Assembly: GCA_023400055.1 (NCBI GenBank)
Contig: JAEXFN010000052.1
Location: forward strand, 1-64,000
From: Bacillota bacterium
GTDB lineage: Bacteria; Bacillota; UBA4882; UBA8346
DNA length: 64,000 nt
Direction: 5' to 3'
Below the pieces are notes generated by a model, which saw nothing but the letters and a program-made list of their open reading frames with translations, was not told the DNA's origin and ran no database searches. Made by a program: the position numbers and the translations under genes. Below are positions 45,623 through 54,045 of the stretch, one piece after another. The stretch's first letter is position 1. The number at the start of each line of letters is the position of its first letter.

Positions 45623-46105
45623 ATGACCAAGACCGAATTCATCAACCAAATGGCCCGTGCCTGCGATGAGGCTTACGCCCGGGGAGCGCGCTTCAACAAG
45701 GCCGTCGTCTTCGCCCAGGCGGCTTTGGAATCCAGCTGGGGCAATTCCGAGCTGGCCCAGCAGGCCAACAACATCTTTTCGATCAAGGCCGGAGTCACCT
45801 GGGACGGTCCCACCCATCAGCTGACGGCGGCCGAATGGCATTACCAGCAAGGCTGGTACCAGGCGAGCTCCGCCTGGCGGAAATATCCCGACTGGACGGC
45901 CTGCATCATCGATTATGCGGCGATCATTGCCGCGGCACCCTGGTATCAGGCCGCTCTGGAGCACATCGACGATCCCGACCGCTTTTTGGCGGCGCTGCTG
46001 CCTTCGGCAAGCAAACCAGGCTGGGCCACCGATCCCGATTATTACCGCAAAGTGGTCCGGACCGCCGCCGAATTGGAGAGCTACGGCGGACCCAAATGGT
46101 CCTGA
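45623..46105 (+). CDS. Glucosaminidase-domain (GH73-like) peptidoglycan hydrolase
   Basis: A 160-residue single-domain protein. Catalytic Glu36 in AQAALESSWGNSELA, followed by NNIFSIKAG and the WRKYPDW and PWYQAALEH motifs common to mannosyl-glycoprotein endo-beta-N-acetylglucosaminidase-like enzymes (FlgJ/LytG type). There is no signal peptide, so it could be phage-like endolysin-type, or be exported by another route. ATG at 45623 follows GGGAGG. Located 100 bp after a 21-bp repeat array and just before the cold shock gene. Confidence 0.88.
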   Translation: MTKTEFINQMARACDEAYARGARFNKAVVFAQAALESSWGNSELAQQANNIFSIKAGVTWDGPTHQLTAAEWHYQQGWYQASSAWRKYPDWTACIIDYAAIIAAAPWYQAALEHIDDPDRFLAALLPSASKPGWATDPDYYRKVVRTAAELESYGGPKWS

Positions 46106-46293
46106 GGCGCCGGGCGCGACCGCTTTTTCCCGAATTGGCAGAAAGAAACATTTTTTCTGGGGATAGCCGGGCGCTGGCGCGAGATACTATATTTGTCGCA
46201 ATAAGTTTTTGGATGCGATCGGTGCGGCGACAGCCCGCCGTTGCGGCGGGGACCAGTAATGATTGGGCATCCATGATTTTAGGAGGACGGGTT

Positions 46294-46491
46294 ATGAAAG
46301 GTAAAGTCAAATGGTTTAATTCGGAGAAAGGTTTCGGTTTTATCGAGCGGGAAGGCGGCGACGATGTCTTTGTCCACTTTTCGGCGATCAAGATGAACGG
46401 CTACAAATCCTTGGAGGAAGGCCAAGCTGTCGAGTTCGATATCGTCAACGGGCAGCGCGGACCGCAAGCCGAGAATGTTACGATAGAATAA
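46294..46491 (+). CDS. Cold shock domain protein (CspA/CspB family)
   Basis: A 65-residue OB-fold RNA chaperone. RNP motifs KGFGFIER and DVFVHFSAI, start KGKVKWFN. ATG at 46294 with AGGAGG at 46281-46286. Long upstream region (from about 46187) starting with an A+T-rich TACTATATTTGT is probably a long 5' UTR, typical of cold-shock genes. A terminator follows at 46508-46534. Confidence 0.97.
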   Translation: MKGKVKWFNSEKGFGFIEREGGDDVFVHFSAIKMNGYKSLEEGQAVEFDIVNGQRGPQAENVTIE

Positions 46492-46507
46492 CCTTCGAAA
46501 CAAACCA

Positions 46508-46534
46508 AAGGCTCCGGTGCCAAACCGGAGCCTT
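46508..46534. terminator. Intrinsic terminator after the cold shock gene
   Basis: AAGGCTCCGG (46508-46517) pairs with CCGGAGCCTT (46525-46534). The following sequence is only partly T-rich. Confidence 0.7.
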
Positions 46535-46637
46535 CCCTTCATTATAGGGCCGCCAAATCGCAGGAAGGAATCCGACCGCTTCTGTCGAAGCTATTTCATA
46601 TTTTACCGAACGGCTCAATCATAAAGAGGTAATCCCC

Positions 46638-47057
46638 ATGCAATACTGGCTGGTCAAAACCGAACCGCAGGAGTACGCCTACGCCGATCTCGAGCAACGG
46701 GGCAGGGACCGCTGGAACGGAGTCCGCAATTGGCGGGCCGTCCAGAATATCCGGCGGATGCAGCCCGGCGACGCGGTTTTCATCTACCACAGCGGCAAGG
46801 AGAAGGCCATCGTCGGAACCGCCCGGGTGGCTTCGCCGCCCTATCCCGATCCCGAGGCCGGCGACCCCCGGCTGCTGGTGGTGGACGTCGAACCCCAGGG
46901 CCGCCTGGCCCGGCCGGTCACCTTGCGCCAGATCAAAGGGGATCCGTTCTTCAGCGAGTGGGAACTGGTCCGGCTGCCCCGCCTGTCGGTGATGCCGGTC
47001 CGGCCGGAATACTGGGAAAGGATCACCGCCGACGCCGCGATGCCGGTGCCGCTGTGA
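46638..47057 (+). CDS. EVE domain-containing protein
   Basis: A 139-residue protein with the EVE/PUA-like fold: YWLVKTEPQEY at the start, WNGVRNWRAVQNIRRM and the GDAVFIYHSG segment. EVE domains bind modified bases in RNA or DNA in some systems, but the role of the stand-alone bacterial form is not settled. ATG at 46638 with AGAGG upstream. Monocistronic with a strong terminator. Confidence 0.92.
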   Translation: MQYWLVKTEPQEYAYADLEQRGRDRWNGVRNWRAVQNIRRMQPGDAVFIYHSGKEKAIVGTARVASPPYPDPEAGDPRLLVVDVEPQGRLARPVTLRQIKGDPFFSEWELVRLPRLSVMPVRPEYWERITADAAMPVPL

Positions 47058-47114
47058 AATCTACCGCCGCATCACGGGGTGCGCCTAAAACGTCCCAAGG
47101 CGCCCGAGATCAGC

Positions 47115-47154
47115 AAGACCGCTCGTTCCCTCGAAAACAAGCGGTCTTTTTGCA
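47115..47154 (+). terminator. Intrinsic terminator of the EVE gene
   Basis: AAGACCGCT (47115-47123) pairs with AGCGGTCTT (47140-47148), followed by TTTTTG. Confidence 0.85.
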
Positions 47155-47572
47155 TGGCCGTGAGAATATTTTGAATTAAATGCCAACTTTCGCCAGACAA
47201 ACAGCCTAGAACCAGATCTCCGATATAGAATGCAGCGGGAAGAACTTATGGATGCTTTTTCTTTTGGCCCACGGTTCCGGACCTCCCTTTATGCATCCGA
47301 GAATCGTCTTCGCCATCCATGGCCTTCTGTCTGGCTACCAGGTCTTGGCTTTCGATGTCCCCTCCGCAGGGCGACCGCCGTTTTTCATCCTCGAAAAGAG
47401 GCGTCGCTCGCCTTCATCCCTGAAGGCGGCGGGTATCTGAAAATTAAGTGGTCCGTACATAGCGCATAAAAGTTCGAAAGCACCCGTCTCCAGGGAGGGA
47501 GACGGCGCCGCTTCTTTTCAGGAAGAAAAACAGCGGTCGGGGTCGGAAGCCTCAGCTTAGTTGACAGTCAGA
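47155..47572. other. Hairpin-rich non-coding stretch before helD
   Basis: No convincing gene; an 80-codon frame at 47230-47469 has no family likeness. Hairpins visible include CGCCTTCA/TGAAGGCG (about 47409-47430) and CCGTCTC/GAGACGG (about 47484-47506). The sequence leads into the structured element at 47573-47710 and may belong to it. Confidence 0.4.
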
Positions 47573-47710
47573 TTGCCATGGATGGCGGCGGCATGCTAAA
47601 ACCCCGGATGAATCAGGAGGTGCCGGAACCTCGGTTCCGGCTGGGCGGATTCCAAAGGGTGTCCCACTACACCCTTTGGTCGGGGGGGGTGGGGGCAGGA
47701 ATAGCCCCCA
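47573..47710. repeat. Diverged relative of the structured dispersed repeat (copy 3)
   Basis: Same order as copies 1 and 2: GCCATGGATGGCGGC hairpin, then CCGGATGAA, hairpin CCGGAACC/GGTTCCGG (47623-47640), hairpin CCAAAGGGTGT/ACACCCTTTGG (47652-47679), and GGGGG/CCCCC (47691-47709). Stems differ in sequence from copies 1 and 2 but remain paired, and the spacing between the hairpins is similar (11 versus 14 nt). Homology is probable, not certain. Confidence 0.6.
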
Positions 47711-48013
47711 TCGACCCTCAATTACTTTCAGTCACTTAAATCTTTGCTTGCTTTTTTACTTGGGAAGTTGAGTATATGTCAAAGATTATGCGTTGACACG
47801 AAGCTTTCAAAGGTTTGCTCGTAAATTTGAATTGCGAAGGTTGAAATACCGATAACTTTCCACTTATATTATACCACAAAGCGGCCTTTTTTTCTCCCCT
47901 TATATTTTTCGCCGCGCCGCTTTACAATAAAGAAAGCTACGCGCCGCGACTTCCTTGTTTTAATAAAGAAACGGGCGCGGCGGCCGATACCAAGGGCAAA
48001 GGAGCTATCCGTC

Positions 48014-50284
48014 GTGGACGAACTGGAACTGCAAACCGAGCGACAACGGTTGACGATGGTGCTGCGGGAGATCGGGGAGCAGCTGGAGCTGGGCCAAGGG
48101 AATCTCAAAGGGTCCCGCCAGGAACTTCGGGAAGCCTTAGACGCCTATTGGGAACGGTCCGCCGCCAATTCGTTGGATCAGGCGCAGCAGATCGAGGCGG
48201 TCGCCCGCCAGAAGAGCCTGACGGCGGCATCTTTTCAAAAACAGGCCCGCCTGGAACGGCTGGCCGATTCGCCATATTTCGGGCGGATCGATTTCCGGGA
48301 GGAACAGCCGAAACCGCGCCATGCTCCGGAAGCGGTGTACCTCGGGATCGCTTCCTTGATCGACCGCCAAAGCGGCGCTTATCTGATTTACGACTGGCGC
48401 TCGCCCATCGCCGGGATGTTCTATGATTATGAGCCGGGACCGGCCAAGTATCTTTGCCCGGCCGGAACCATTCTGGGCGAGATCACGCTCAAACGGCAGT
48501 ATCAGATCAAGGACGGAAAGCTGTTGTCCTGCTTTGATACGGATTTGCAGATCGACGACGAGATCCTGCAGGAGATATTGAGCCGCAGCGCCGATTCGAA
48601 GATGCGGACCATCGTCAACAGCATTCAACGCGAACAAAACCGGATCATCCGCGACGAGACCCACCGGCTGCTGTTGGTCGAGGGTCCGGCCGGCAGCGGC
48701 AAAACCTCGGTGGCGCTGCACCGGGCGGCCTACCTACTCTACCTGGAACGGAACGCCATCACCGCCAAGAATATTCTGATCCTCTCCCCCAATCAGATCT
48801 TCAGCGATTATATCTCGGGAGTCTTGCCGGAGTTAGGCGAGGAGAACGTGCTGCAGACCACCTTTCGCGAGTATATTCTGGGTTTCCGGAAGGCCTTTCC
48901 ACTGGCGGTCGAGGAGCGCGACAGCCAGTTGGAATACTTGCTGGCCGGTCCGGCCGCTCCGGAAGATCCCGCCTACCGGGGGCGCGCCGCCGCGGTCCGC
49001 TATAAGTCGTCGCCCCAATTCCGCCAGGCGCTCCGGAACTACCTGATCTTCCTGGAGACGGATCTGATCCGGGACTGCCCGACCATCCGCTTCCGGGAGC
49101 AAACGATCATGAGCGCCGCCGAATGGCGGACCCTGTTTCAAAAAACCCTAGCGTACCTGCCGCCCACCGCTCGGCTGGCCCAGATCCAAAAACGAGTCCA
49201 GGTCCTGCTGCGGCCGCACCTCCACGAACTGCGCCGCGCCAAAGAAGCGGAGATCGCCGCCGGCGGCGAGGAAGTGAATGAGAAAACCATCAAGGCCCTG
49301 GCCCGGCTGGCCGCCCACCGCGAGCTCGGACCGTTGCTGGCTGAATTGGAACGCCGGACCACGCTGGTCCCCTACGAATGTTACCGCCGGCTCTTCGCGG
49401 AAGAGGGACTCTTGGAACGGCTGGCCCCGGGGAGCGAATTGCCGCAAGATTGGCCGGCCATCAGGGCGCAGACCCTGGAATGGTTCGACCGCGGCTTCAT
49501 CCCTTATGAAGATCTGCTGCCGCTCATCTTCTGCCAGGGCCATCTGGACGGCTTCCCGGTCCGGAACGGCATCCGCCACTTGATCATCGATGAAGCCCAG
49601 GACTATTCGGAATTGCAGTATGAGATCCTGAAACAGCTCTTTCCGGACGCCTCCTGGACGGTGCTGGGCGATCCCGCGCAGGCAATCCACCCTTTTTTCC
49701 AGACCGCCGCTTTCACGGCCATCCCCGGGATTCTGGGCGTATCCCAGTCGCTGGCCGTCCGGCTGCAGCGAAGCTACCGCTCCACCCGGGAGATCCAGTC
49801 TTTCTGCCAGAGTTTGCTGGTCGCGGCGGAAGCGGTGGAGCCGATCAACCGCCACGGCGACCGGCCGGAACTCTACCGTACCCCGGCGGCGGCGCTTCCC
49901 GGGCTGATCCGGCAATGCGTCCGGAAGCTCCGGGACGAAGGCTGCCGGTCCATCGCGGTAATCTGCAAGACCGCCCGGGAGGCCGCATCCCTCCATGGGC
50001 TGCTCCCCGAAGCGAACGACCTGTTCCTGGTTACCCGGGAAGCCGCCGCGTTCCGCAGCGGCAGTCTGCTCCTGCCGATCTATCTGGCGAAAGGGTTGGA
50101 GTTTGACGGGGTAATCATCCCCGACGCCGGCGCTGCCGTCTATAGCCCGGAACACCCGGGCGACCGCCAGCTTTTGTATATTGCCTGTACCCGCGCTTTG
50201 CACCGTTTGATCCTCTGCCACAGCGGCGAGCTTTCTCCTTATCTGGCCTCAATCGACCGGGAGCTATACCAGGCAAGGATCTAA
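48014..50284 (+). CDS. helD: HelD-like RNA polymerase recycling helicase (UvrD/Rep superfamily)
   Basis: A 756-residue ATPase. N-terminal coiled coil (about residues 1-75, inserts into RNA polymerase in characterised HelD), DWRSPIAGMFYDY segment typical of this group, Walker A GPAGSGKTS (about 225), helicase motifs Walker B LIIDEAQDYSELQYE, GDPAQAIHPF, RSYRSTREI and a C-terminal motif VI. HelD dissociates stalled RNA polymerase from DNA. GTG at 48014 follows AAAGGAG at 10 nt. Monocistronic by position. Confidence 0.93.
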   Translation: MDELELQTERQRLTMVLREIGEQLELGQGNLKGSRQELREALDAYWERSAANSLDQAQQIEAVARQKSLTAASFQKQARLERLADSPYFGRIDFREEQPKPRHAPEAVYLGIASLIDRQSGAYLIYDWRSPIAGMFYDYEPGPAKYLCPAGTILGEITLKRQYQIKDGKLLSCFDTDLQIDDEILQEILSRSADSKMRTIVNSIQREQNRIIRDETHRLLLVEGPAGSGKTSVALHRAAYLLYLERNAITAKNILILSPNQIFSDYISGVLPELGEENVLQTTFREYILGFRKAFPLAVEERDSQLEYLLAGPAAPEDPAYRGRAAAVRYKSSPQFRQALRNYLIFLETDLIRDCPTIRFREQTIMSAAEWRTLFQKTLAYLPPTARLAQIQKRVQVLLRPHLHELRRAKEAEIAAGGEEVNEKTIKALARLAAHRELGPLLAELERRTTLVPYECYRRLFAEEGLLERLAPGSELPQDWPAIRAQTLEWFDRGFIPYEDLLPLIFCQGHLDGFPVRNGIRHLIIDEAQDYSELQYEILKQLFPDASWTVLGDPAQAIHPFFQTAAFTAIPGILGVSQSLAVRLQRSYRSTREIQSFCQSLLVAAEAVEPINRHGDRPELYRTPAAALPGLIRQCVRKLRDEGCRSIAVICKTAREAASLHGLLPEANDLFLVTREAAAFRSGSLLLPIYLAKGLEFDGVIIPDAGAAVYSPEHPGDRQLLYIACTRALHRLILCHSGELSPYLASIDRELYQARI

Positions 50285-50449
50285 TCTACCTGGTCTTTCG
50301 CCGGTTCAGGCCCTCCCCTTTTTCCGGTTTTCCCAAATTCCGGCCGGATTATTATTTTTTGGAACTTCTTTGGATTTCCGACAGGGTTAACCAATTTTTT
50401 ATTGAATCTTTACTTAACAAAAAATTAACCCCATCGCAAGGAGCATAAG

Positions 50450-52252
50450 ATGTCCCCCAAACTCAAGCAGGCCTTTTTCGGCTTCATTCGCGTCAAATTA
50501 ATCAACTTGCGCATCGGCACCAAAATCATGCTGTTTTACCTATTGTTGCTGCTCCTTACCATCACCATCAGCAGCTTTCTATACCAGGCCATCAATACCA
50601 GGATTATGTCGGAGAAGATCAGCGATGTTTCGGTCCAGACGCTCCGCTCGATCAACCTCAATATCAATTTGTTGGTGGACACCGTCAATAACTACTCGAA
50701 AATGGTCCTGGCCAATGAAAACGTCCAGAATCTGTTGCGCACCCCCTATTCCTACCACGACATCCAGACCGAACGGACGGTAAACCGCTACCTGATCGAA
50801 TTGACCGAGTCCTCGCCGCTGATTGAGGGAATCTATCTATTCCGGAACAATGGCGACAAATTCGGCGCCGATCGGGCGAGTCTCAAGGCGCTGCGCGTCC
50901 GGCAACTGCAAGACGCCTCCTGGTACCGGAAGGTGGTCCGCTTGCGGGGCGGCTATCTTTTGCGCCTTAATTCGGGCGGAGTGTTGCTCCCGGTCAAAGG
51001 GGCCAGCTTCGTCTCATTGATCCGGGTGGTCAACGACCTGAATACCCAACGTCCCATCGGCTTCATGCTCGTCAATATTCCGGGACGCTCCATCGTCAAC
51101 TCGTTTGCGGAGATCAGCTCCAAGTACGATACCCGGATCGTTCTCCAGACCGAACGGGGTGAAGTGATCACCAACATCCAGGACTTGCCCGAACTAAACC
51201 TGGCCAAGCTTTTTAGCCACGCCGGCGGCCGCGATTACAATTCGATCACCCAGAAGATCAACGGCCGCAGTTATCTGGTTTCTTACCTGCGGAACAAGGC
51301 ATACCACTGGAAGATCATCAGCATCATCCCCTTTGATGAGCTGGCTAAGGAATCGCAGTTATTATACTGGATTGCTTTTGTGTTCATCCTGATTAACGGC
51401 ATCTTATTGTTCGCGGGAACCATTTTGATCTCGCGCTTCATCACCCACCCGATTCACCGGCTGTTAAAGTCGATGAAAGGCGTCGAGAAAGGGGTCTTTC
51501 AAAAGGTGACCATCAAAACCGGCAACGATGAGATCGGGGAACTCAAGGACGGTTATAACATGATGATCGAAGAGATCCAGAAGCTGATCAGCAAGATCGT
51601 TGTGGACCAGAAGATCAAGCGCAAGGCGGAGCTGGATATATTGCAAGCTCAGATCAAACCGCATTTTTTGTATAACACGTTCGATGCCATCAGCTCTTTG
51701 GCGCTGTCCGGCCGGAACCGCGAGGTCTATAGCCTCGTCAAAACCCTCGGCAGTTATTACCGGATCAGCCTGAACAAGGGCCGCGAGATCATCTCCATCG
51801 CCGAAGAACTGGAGATCGTCAAGAATTATCTGACGATCCAGAAGATCCGCTACCAGGATGCCTTCATCGCCCAGTTCGATATCGACGAACGGGTCAACCC
51901 CTACCAGATTCCCAAGCTGATCCTGCAACCGCTAGTGGAAAATGCGTTATACCACGGCATTAAACCCACCGGCGAGCCCGGCGTGATTACGATCACCGCC
52001 CGTTATGCCAGCGACTGCCTGACGCTGACCGTGGCCGACGACGGAGTCGGAATGAGCGAAGCCCAAATCGCGGCGATTATGGAGAGTAAGCCCGGTGAAC
52101 TCCCGGGCGGTTTCGGGTTGCGCGGCACCATCGAACGACTGCGGATCTTTTATAACACCGCCAATGTACTGCAGATCACCAGCGGGCCGGAAGGCGGCAC
52201 CCAGCTGACCATCACTATTCCCCTGAAGGAGGATTCGCAAAATGTCGGATGA
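50450..52252 (+). CDS. YesM-type sensor histidine kinase
   Basis: A 600-residue membrane kinase. Two transmembrane segments (about residues 27-47 and 302-322) enclose an extracellular sensory domain; then a HAMP domain (about 325-375), the His-kinase domain with the phospho-acceptor His405 in QIKPHFLYNTFDAI, and an ATPase domain (NALYHGIKP, VADDGVGM, GFGLRGTIERL). LytS/YesM family, usually paired with AraC-type response regulators to control sugar uptake. ATG at 50450 follows AAGGAG. Overlaps the response regulator by 11 bp and precedes a sugar ABC importer. Confidence 0.96.
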   Translation: MSPKLKQAFFGFIRVKLINLRIGTKIMLFYLLLLLLTITISSFLYQAINTRIMSEKISDVSVQTLRSINLNINLLVDTVNNYSKMVLANENVQNLLRTPYSYHDIQTERTVNRYLIELTESSPLIEGIYLFRNNGDKFGADRASLKALRVRQLQDASWYRKVVRLRGGYLLRLNSGGVLLPVKGASFVSLIRVVNDLNTQRPIGFMLVNIPGRSIVNSFAEISSKYDTRIVLQTERGEVITNIQDLPELNLAKLFSHAGGRDYNSITQKINGRSYLVSYLRNKAYHWKIISIIPFDELAKESQLLYWIAFVFILINGILLFAGTILISRFITHPIHRLLKSMKGVEKGVFQKVTIKTGNDEIGELKDGYNMMIEEIQKLISKIVVDQKIKRKAELDILQAQIKPHFLYNTFDAISSLALSGRNREVYSLVKTLGSYYRISLNKGREIISIAEELEIVKNYLTIQKIRYQDAFIAQFDIDERVNPYQIPKLILQPLVENALYHGIKPTGEPGVITITARYASDCLTLTVADDGVGMSEAQIAAIMESKPGELPGGFGLRGTIERLRIFYNTANVLQITSGPEGGTQLTITIPLKEDSQNVG

Positions 52253-53867
52253 GCTCTTGAAAGTAATCATCGTGGATGATGAATATCTGGTCCGGGAATT
52301 ATTGAAAAACTGCATTTCCTGGAAGCAATTTGGCATGACGATCGCCGGAGAGGCGTCTAGCTCCCAAGAGGCCCTGGAGATGGTTGAGCGCGATGCACCG
52401 GATATTATCTTCACGGACATCTGCATGCCGTGCATGGACGGGCTGGAATTCAGCGCCCAGGTCATTGCCAGCCACCCCCAGTTAAAGGTGGTAATCCTGA
52501 CCGGCCACGAGGAGTTCGAATATGCTCAGCGCAGCATCAAAGTGGGGGTAAGCGATTTCCTGCTCAAACCCATCAACGATGAGGAGATCGAAAAAGTGGC
52601 CGCCCGGTTGCAGGAGACCATTCGCAAGGAACGGACCGAACGGGACGAATATCAGCACCTGCGGCAGCATTTGGAAGAGAATCTACCCTACCTCAGAGAG
52701 CGCTTCTACAATGAGCTGTTGATGAACCCGGCGCCGTTTGATGAGGCGGAACTCCGGAACAAACTGGTCTATTACGACATCGCGCTCAGCGGCGAACGTT
52801 TCCAAGTGGCGGTGCTGGAAAGCCTGGGCTCGGAAAACCCGGCCCATTCCTGGGAAGAGGAAGAACGGCTCTTATTGGCCATGAAGAGCATGGAGCTAAT
52901 CCGCCAGACTCTGGCCGATTATCCCGCCTGCCATTGTTTCTTTGACAACAACCAGCGGGTGGTGATCATCAACCCCGATGCCCGGTTGAACCTGGCCGAG
53001 ACTTGTGAAACGATCAAGATGGTCGCCGCCAACTGCTTATCCGGTACCTTCTGCATCGGAATCGGCAGTGAGTACCCCGGCCTGAGCAACATTCGCCATT
53101 CCTATAAAGAAGCCTGTTCCGCGCTGCGTTACAAAGTGCTTTTCGGCAAGAACCAAGTGATTCATTACAGCGATCTCCATCTGGCTCAGGAATCGGAGTG
53201 GCATTTTCAAAATGAACAGTCCGACCTGTTTGAATTTTATCTCAAGGCCGGACTGGCGGACAAGGCCCAGGAACTGATCGACGGCTTCTATCAGGAGGTC
53301 AGCCACTCCCGGAGCGCTTCCCTGGCTCCGATCCGGGTAATTGCCGCTAATATCGTTTCCTGGGTGCTGAATGTGCTTACCGAACAAGGGATCGGCTTGA
53401 CCGATATTTTCCAAGACCAGTTCCAGCCGTACCAGGATGTCTTTATCATCGACACGCTGCCGGAGATGAAAGATTATTTGCGGCGCCTAACCCTACAGGC
53501 CGCCGATTCCATACACAACGCCCAGCGCCGGAAGCTAAACAAGGTCACCGCCAGTGTCCAGGAGTATCTGGTCAAAAACTATGCCGACGGCGATCTCTCC
53601 CTGGCCAGCGCCGCCAAGGAGTTTTATCTGAATCCCAGCTATCTGAGCCGAATTTTCAAACAGGCTGCCGGCCAGTCGTTTGTGGAGTTTCTCACCAAAA
53701 TCCGGATGGAAAAAGCCATCAAAATGTTGAAAGAGACCGATCTGAAAGTCTACCAGATCGCCGAACGGGTGGGGATCAAGGACCCGCACTATTTCAGCAT
53801 CTGTTTTAAAAAATACACCGGCATGTCGGTGCTCGATTTCCGCAAATCCAATGATAACGCGCGCTGA
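52242..53867 (+). CDS. YesN-type response regulator with AraC DNA-binding domain
   Basis: A 541-residue regulator. Receiver domain (about 1-125) with the acidic pair VDDE, phospho-Asp59 in FTDICMPCMDG, conserved Thr in ILTGHEEF and Lys in LLKP; a middle region (about 130-430), and a C-terminal AraC HTH pair (about 440-540) with FYLNPSYLSRIFK and DPHYFSICFKKYTG. Its likely target is the ABC importer just downstream, where an inverted repeat lies upstream of the -35 box (53940-53956). Start overlaps yesM-type gene by 11 bp. Confidence 0.95.
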   Translation: MSDELLKVIIVDDEYLVRELLKNCISWKQFGMTIAGEASSSQEALEMVERDAPDIIFTDICMPCMDGLEFSAQVIASHPQLKVVILTGHEEFEYAQRSIKVGVSDFLLKPINDEEIEKVAARLQETIRKERTERDEYQHLRQHLEENLPYLRERFYNELLMNPAPFDEAELRNKLVYYDIALSGERFQVAVLESLGSENPAHSWEEEERLLLAMKSMELIRQTLADYPACHCFFDNNQRVVIINPDARLNLAETCETIKMVAANCLSGTFCIGIGSEYPGLSNIRHSYKEACSALRYKVLFGKNQVIHYSDLHLAQESEWHFQNEQSDLFEFYLKAGLADKAQELIDGFYQEVSHSRSASLAPIRVIAANIVSWVLNVLTEQGIGLTDIFQDQFQPYQDVFIIDTLPEMKDYLRRLTLQAADSIHNAQRRKLNKVTASVQEYLVKNYADGDLSLASAAKEFYLNPSYLSRIFKQAAGQSFVEFLTKIRMEKAIKMLKETDLKVYQIAERVGIKDPHYFSICFKKYTGMSVLDFRKSNDNAR

Positions 53868-53939
53868 GAAGGCCGGGATGTAATTCTAGGGTGGCGTTAC
53901 GACCCGGCGCGGCGTTCCGGATTCACCTAAAAATATTTA

Positions 53940-53956
53940 CCATTTTAGTAAAATGG
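53940..53956 (+). promoter_or_regulatory. Inverted repeat upstream of the sugar importer promoter
   Basis: CCATTTTA (53940-53947) and TAAAATGG (53949-53956) flank a single G. It ends 5 bp before a -35 box, a good position for an activator such as the upstream AraC-type response regulator. Confidence 0.6.
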
Positions 53957-53961
53957 ATGAA

Positions 53962-53990
53962 TTGTGACCCGCCCCGATTTCGATTAACAT
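53962..53990 (+). promoter_or_regulatory. Promoter of the sugar ABC importer operon
   Basis: TTGTGA (53962-53967), 17-bp spacer, TAACAT (53985-53990). Weak consensus, in line with an activated promoter. Confidence 0.5.
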
Positions 53991-54001
53991 TTTCTTAATG
54001 G

Positions 54002-54023
54002 CAGGTTAGGGAATTGTAACCTG
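54002..54023 (+). promoter_or_regulatory. Inverted repeat in the 5' UTR of the sugar-binding protein gene
   Basis: CAGGTTA (54002-54008) and TAACCTG (54017-54023) with an 8-nt loop, 8 bp before the GAGGAGG. It may act as an operator or an mRNA hairpin. Confidence 0.45.
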
Positions 54024-54045
54024 AAAACAAGAGGAGGTTTGTTTG

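Noticed and set aside
47230..47469. 79-codon frame before helD
   Set aside because: Starts with a plausible AGCGGGAAG but its composition is unusual and the DNA is rich in hairpins related to the structured repeat.
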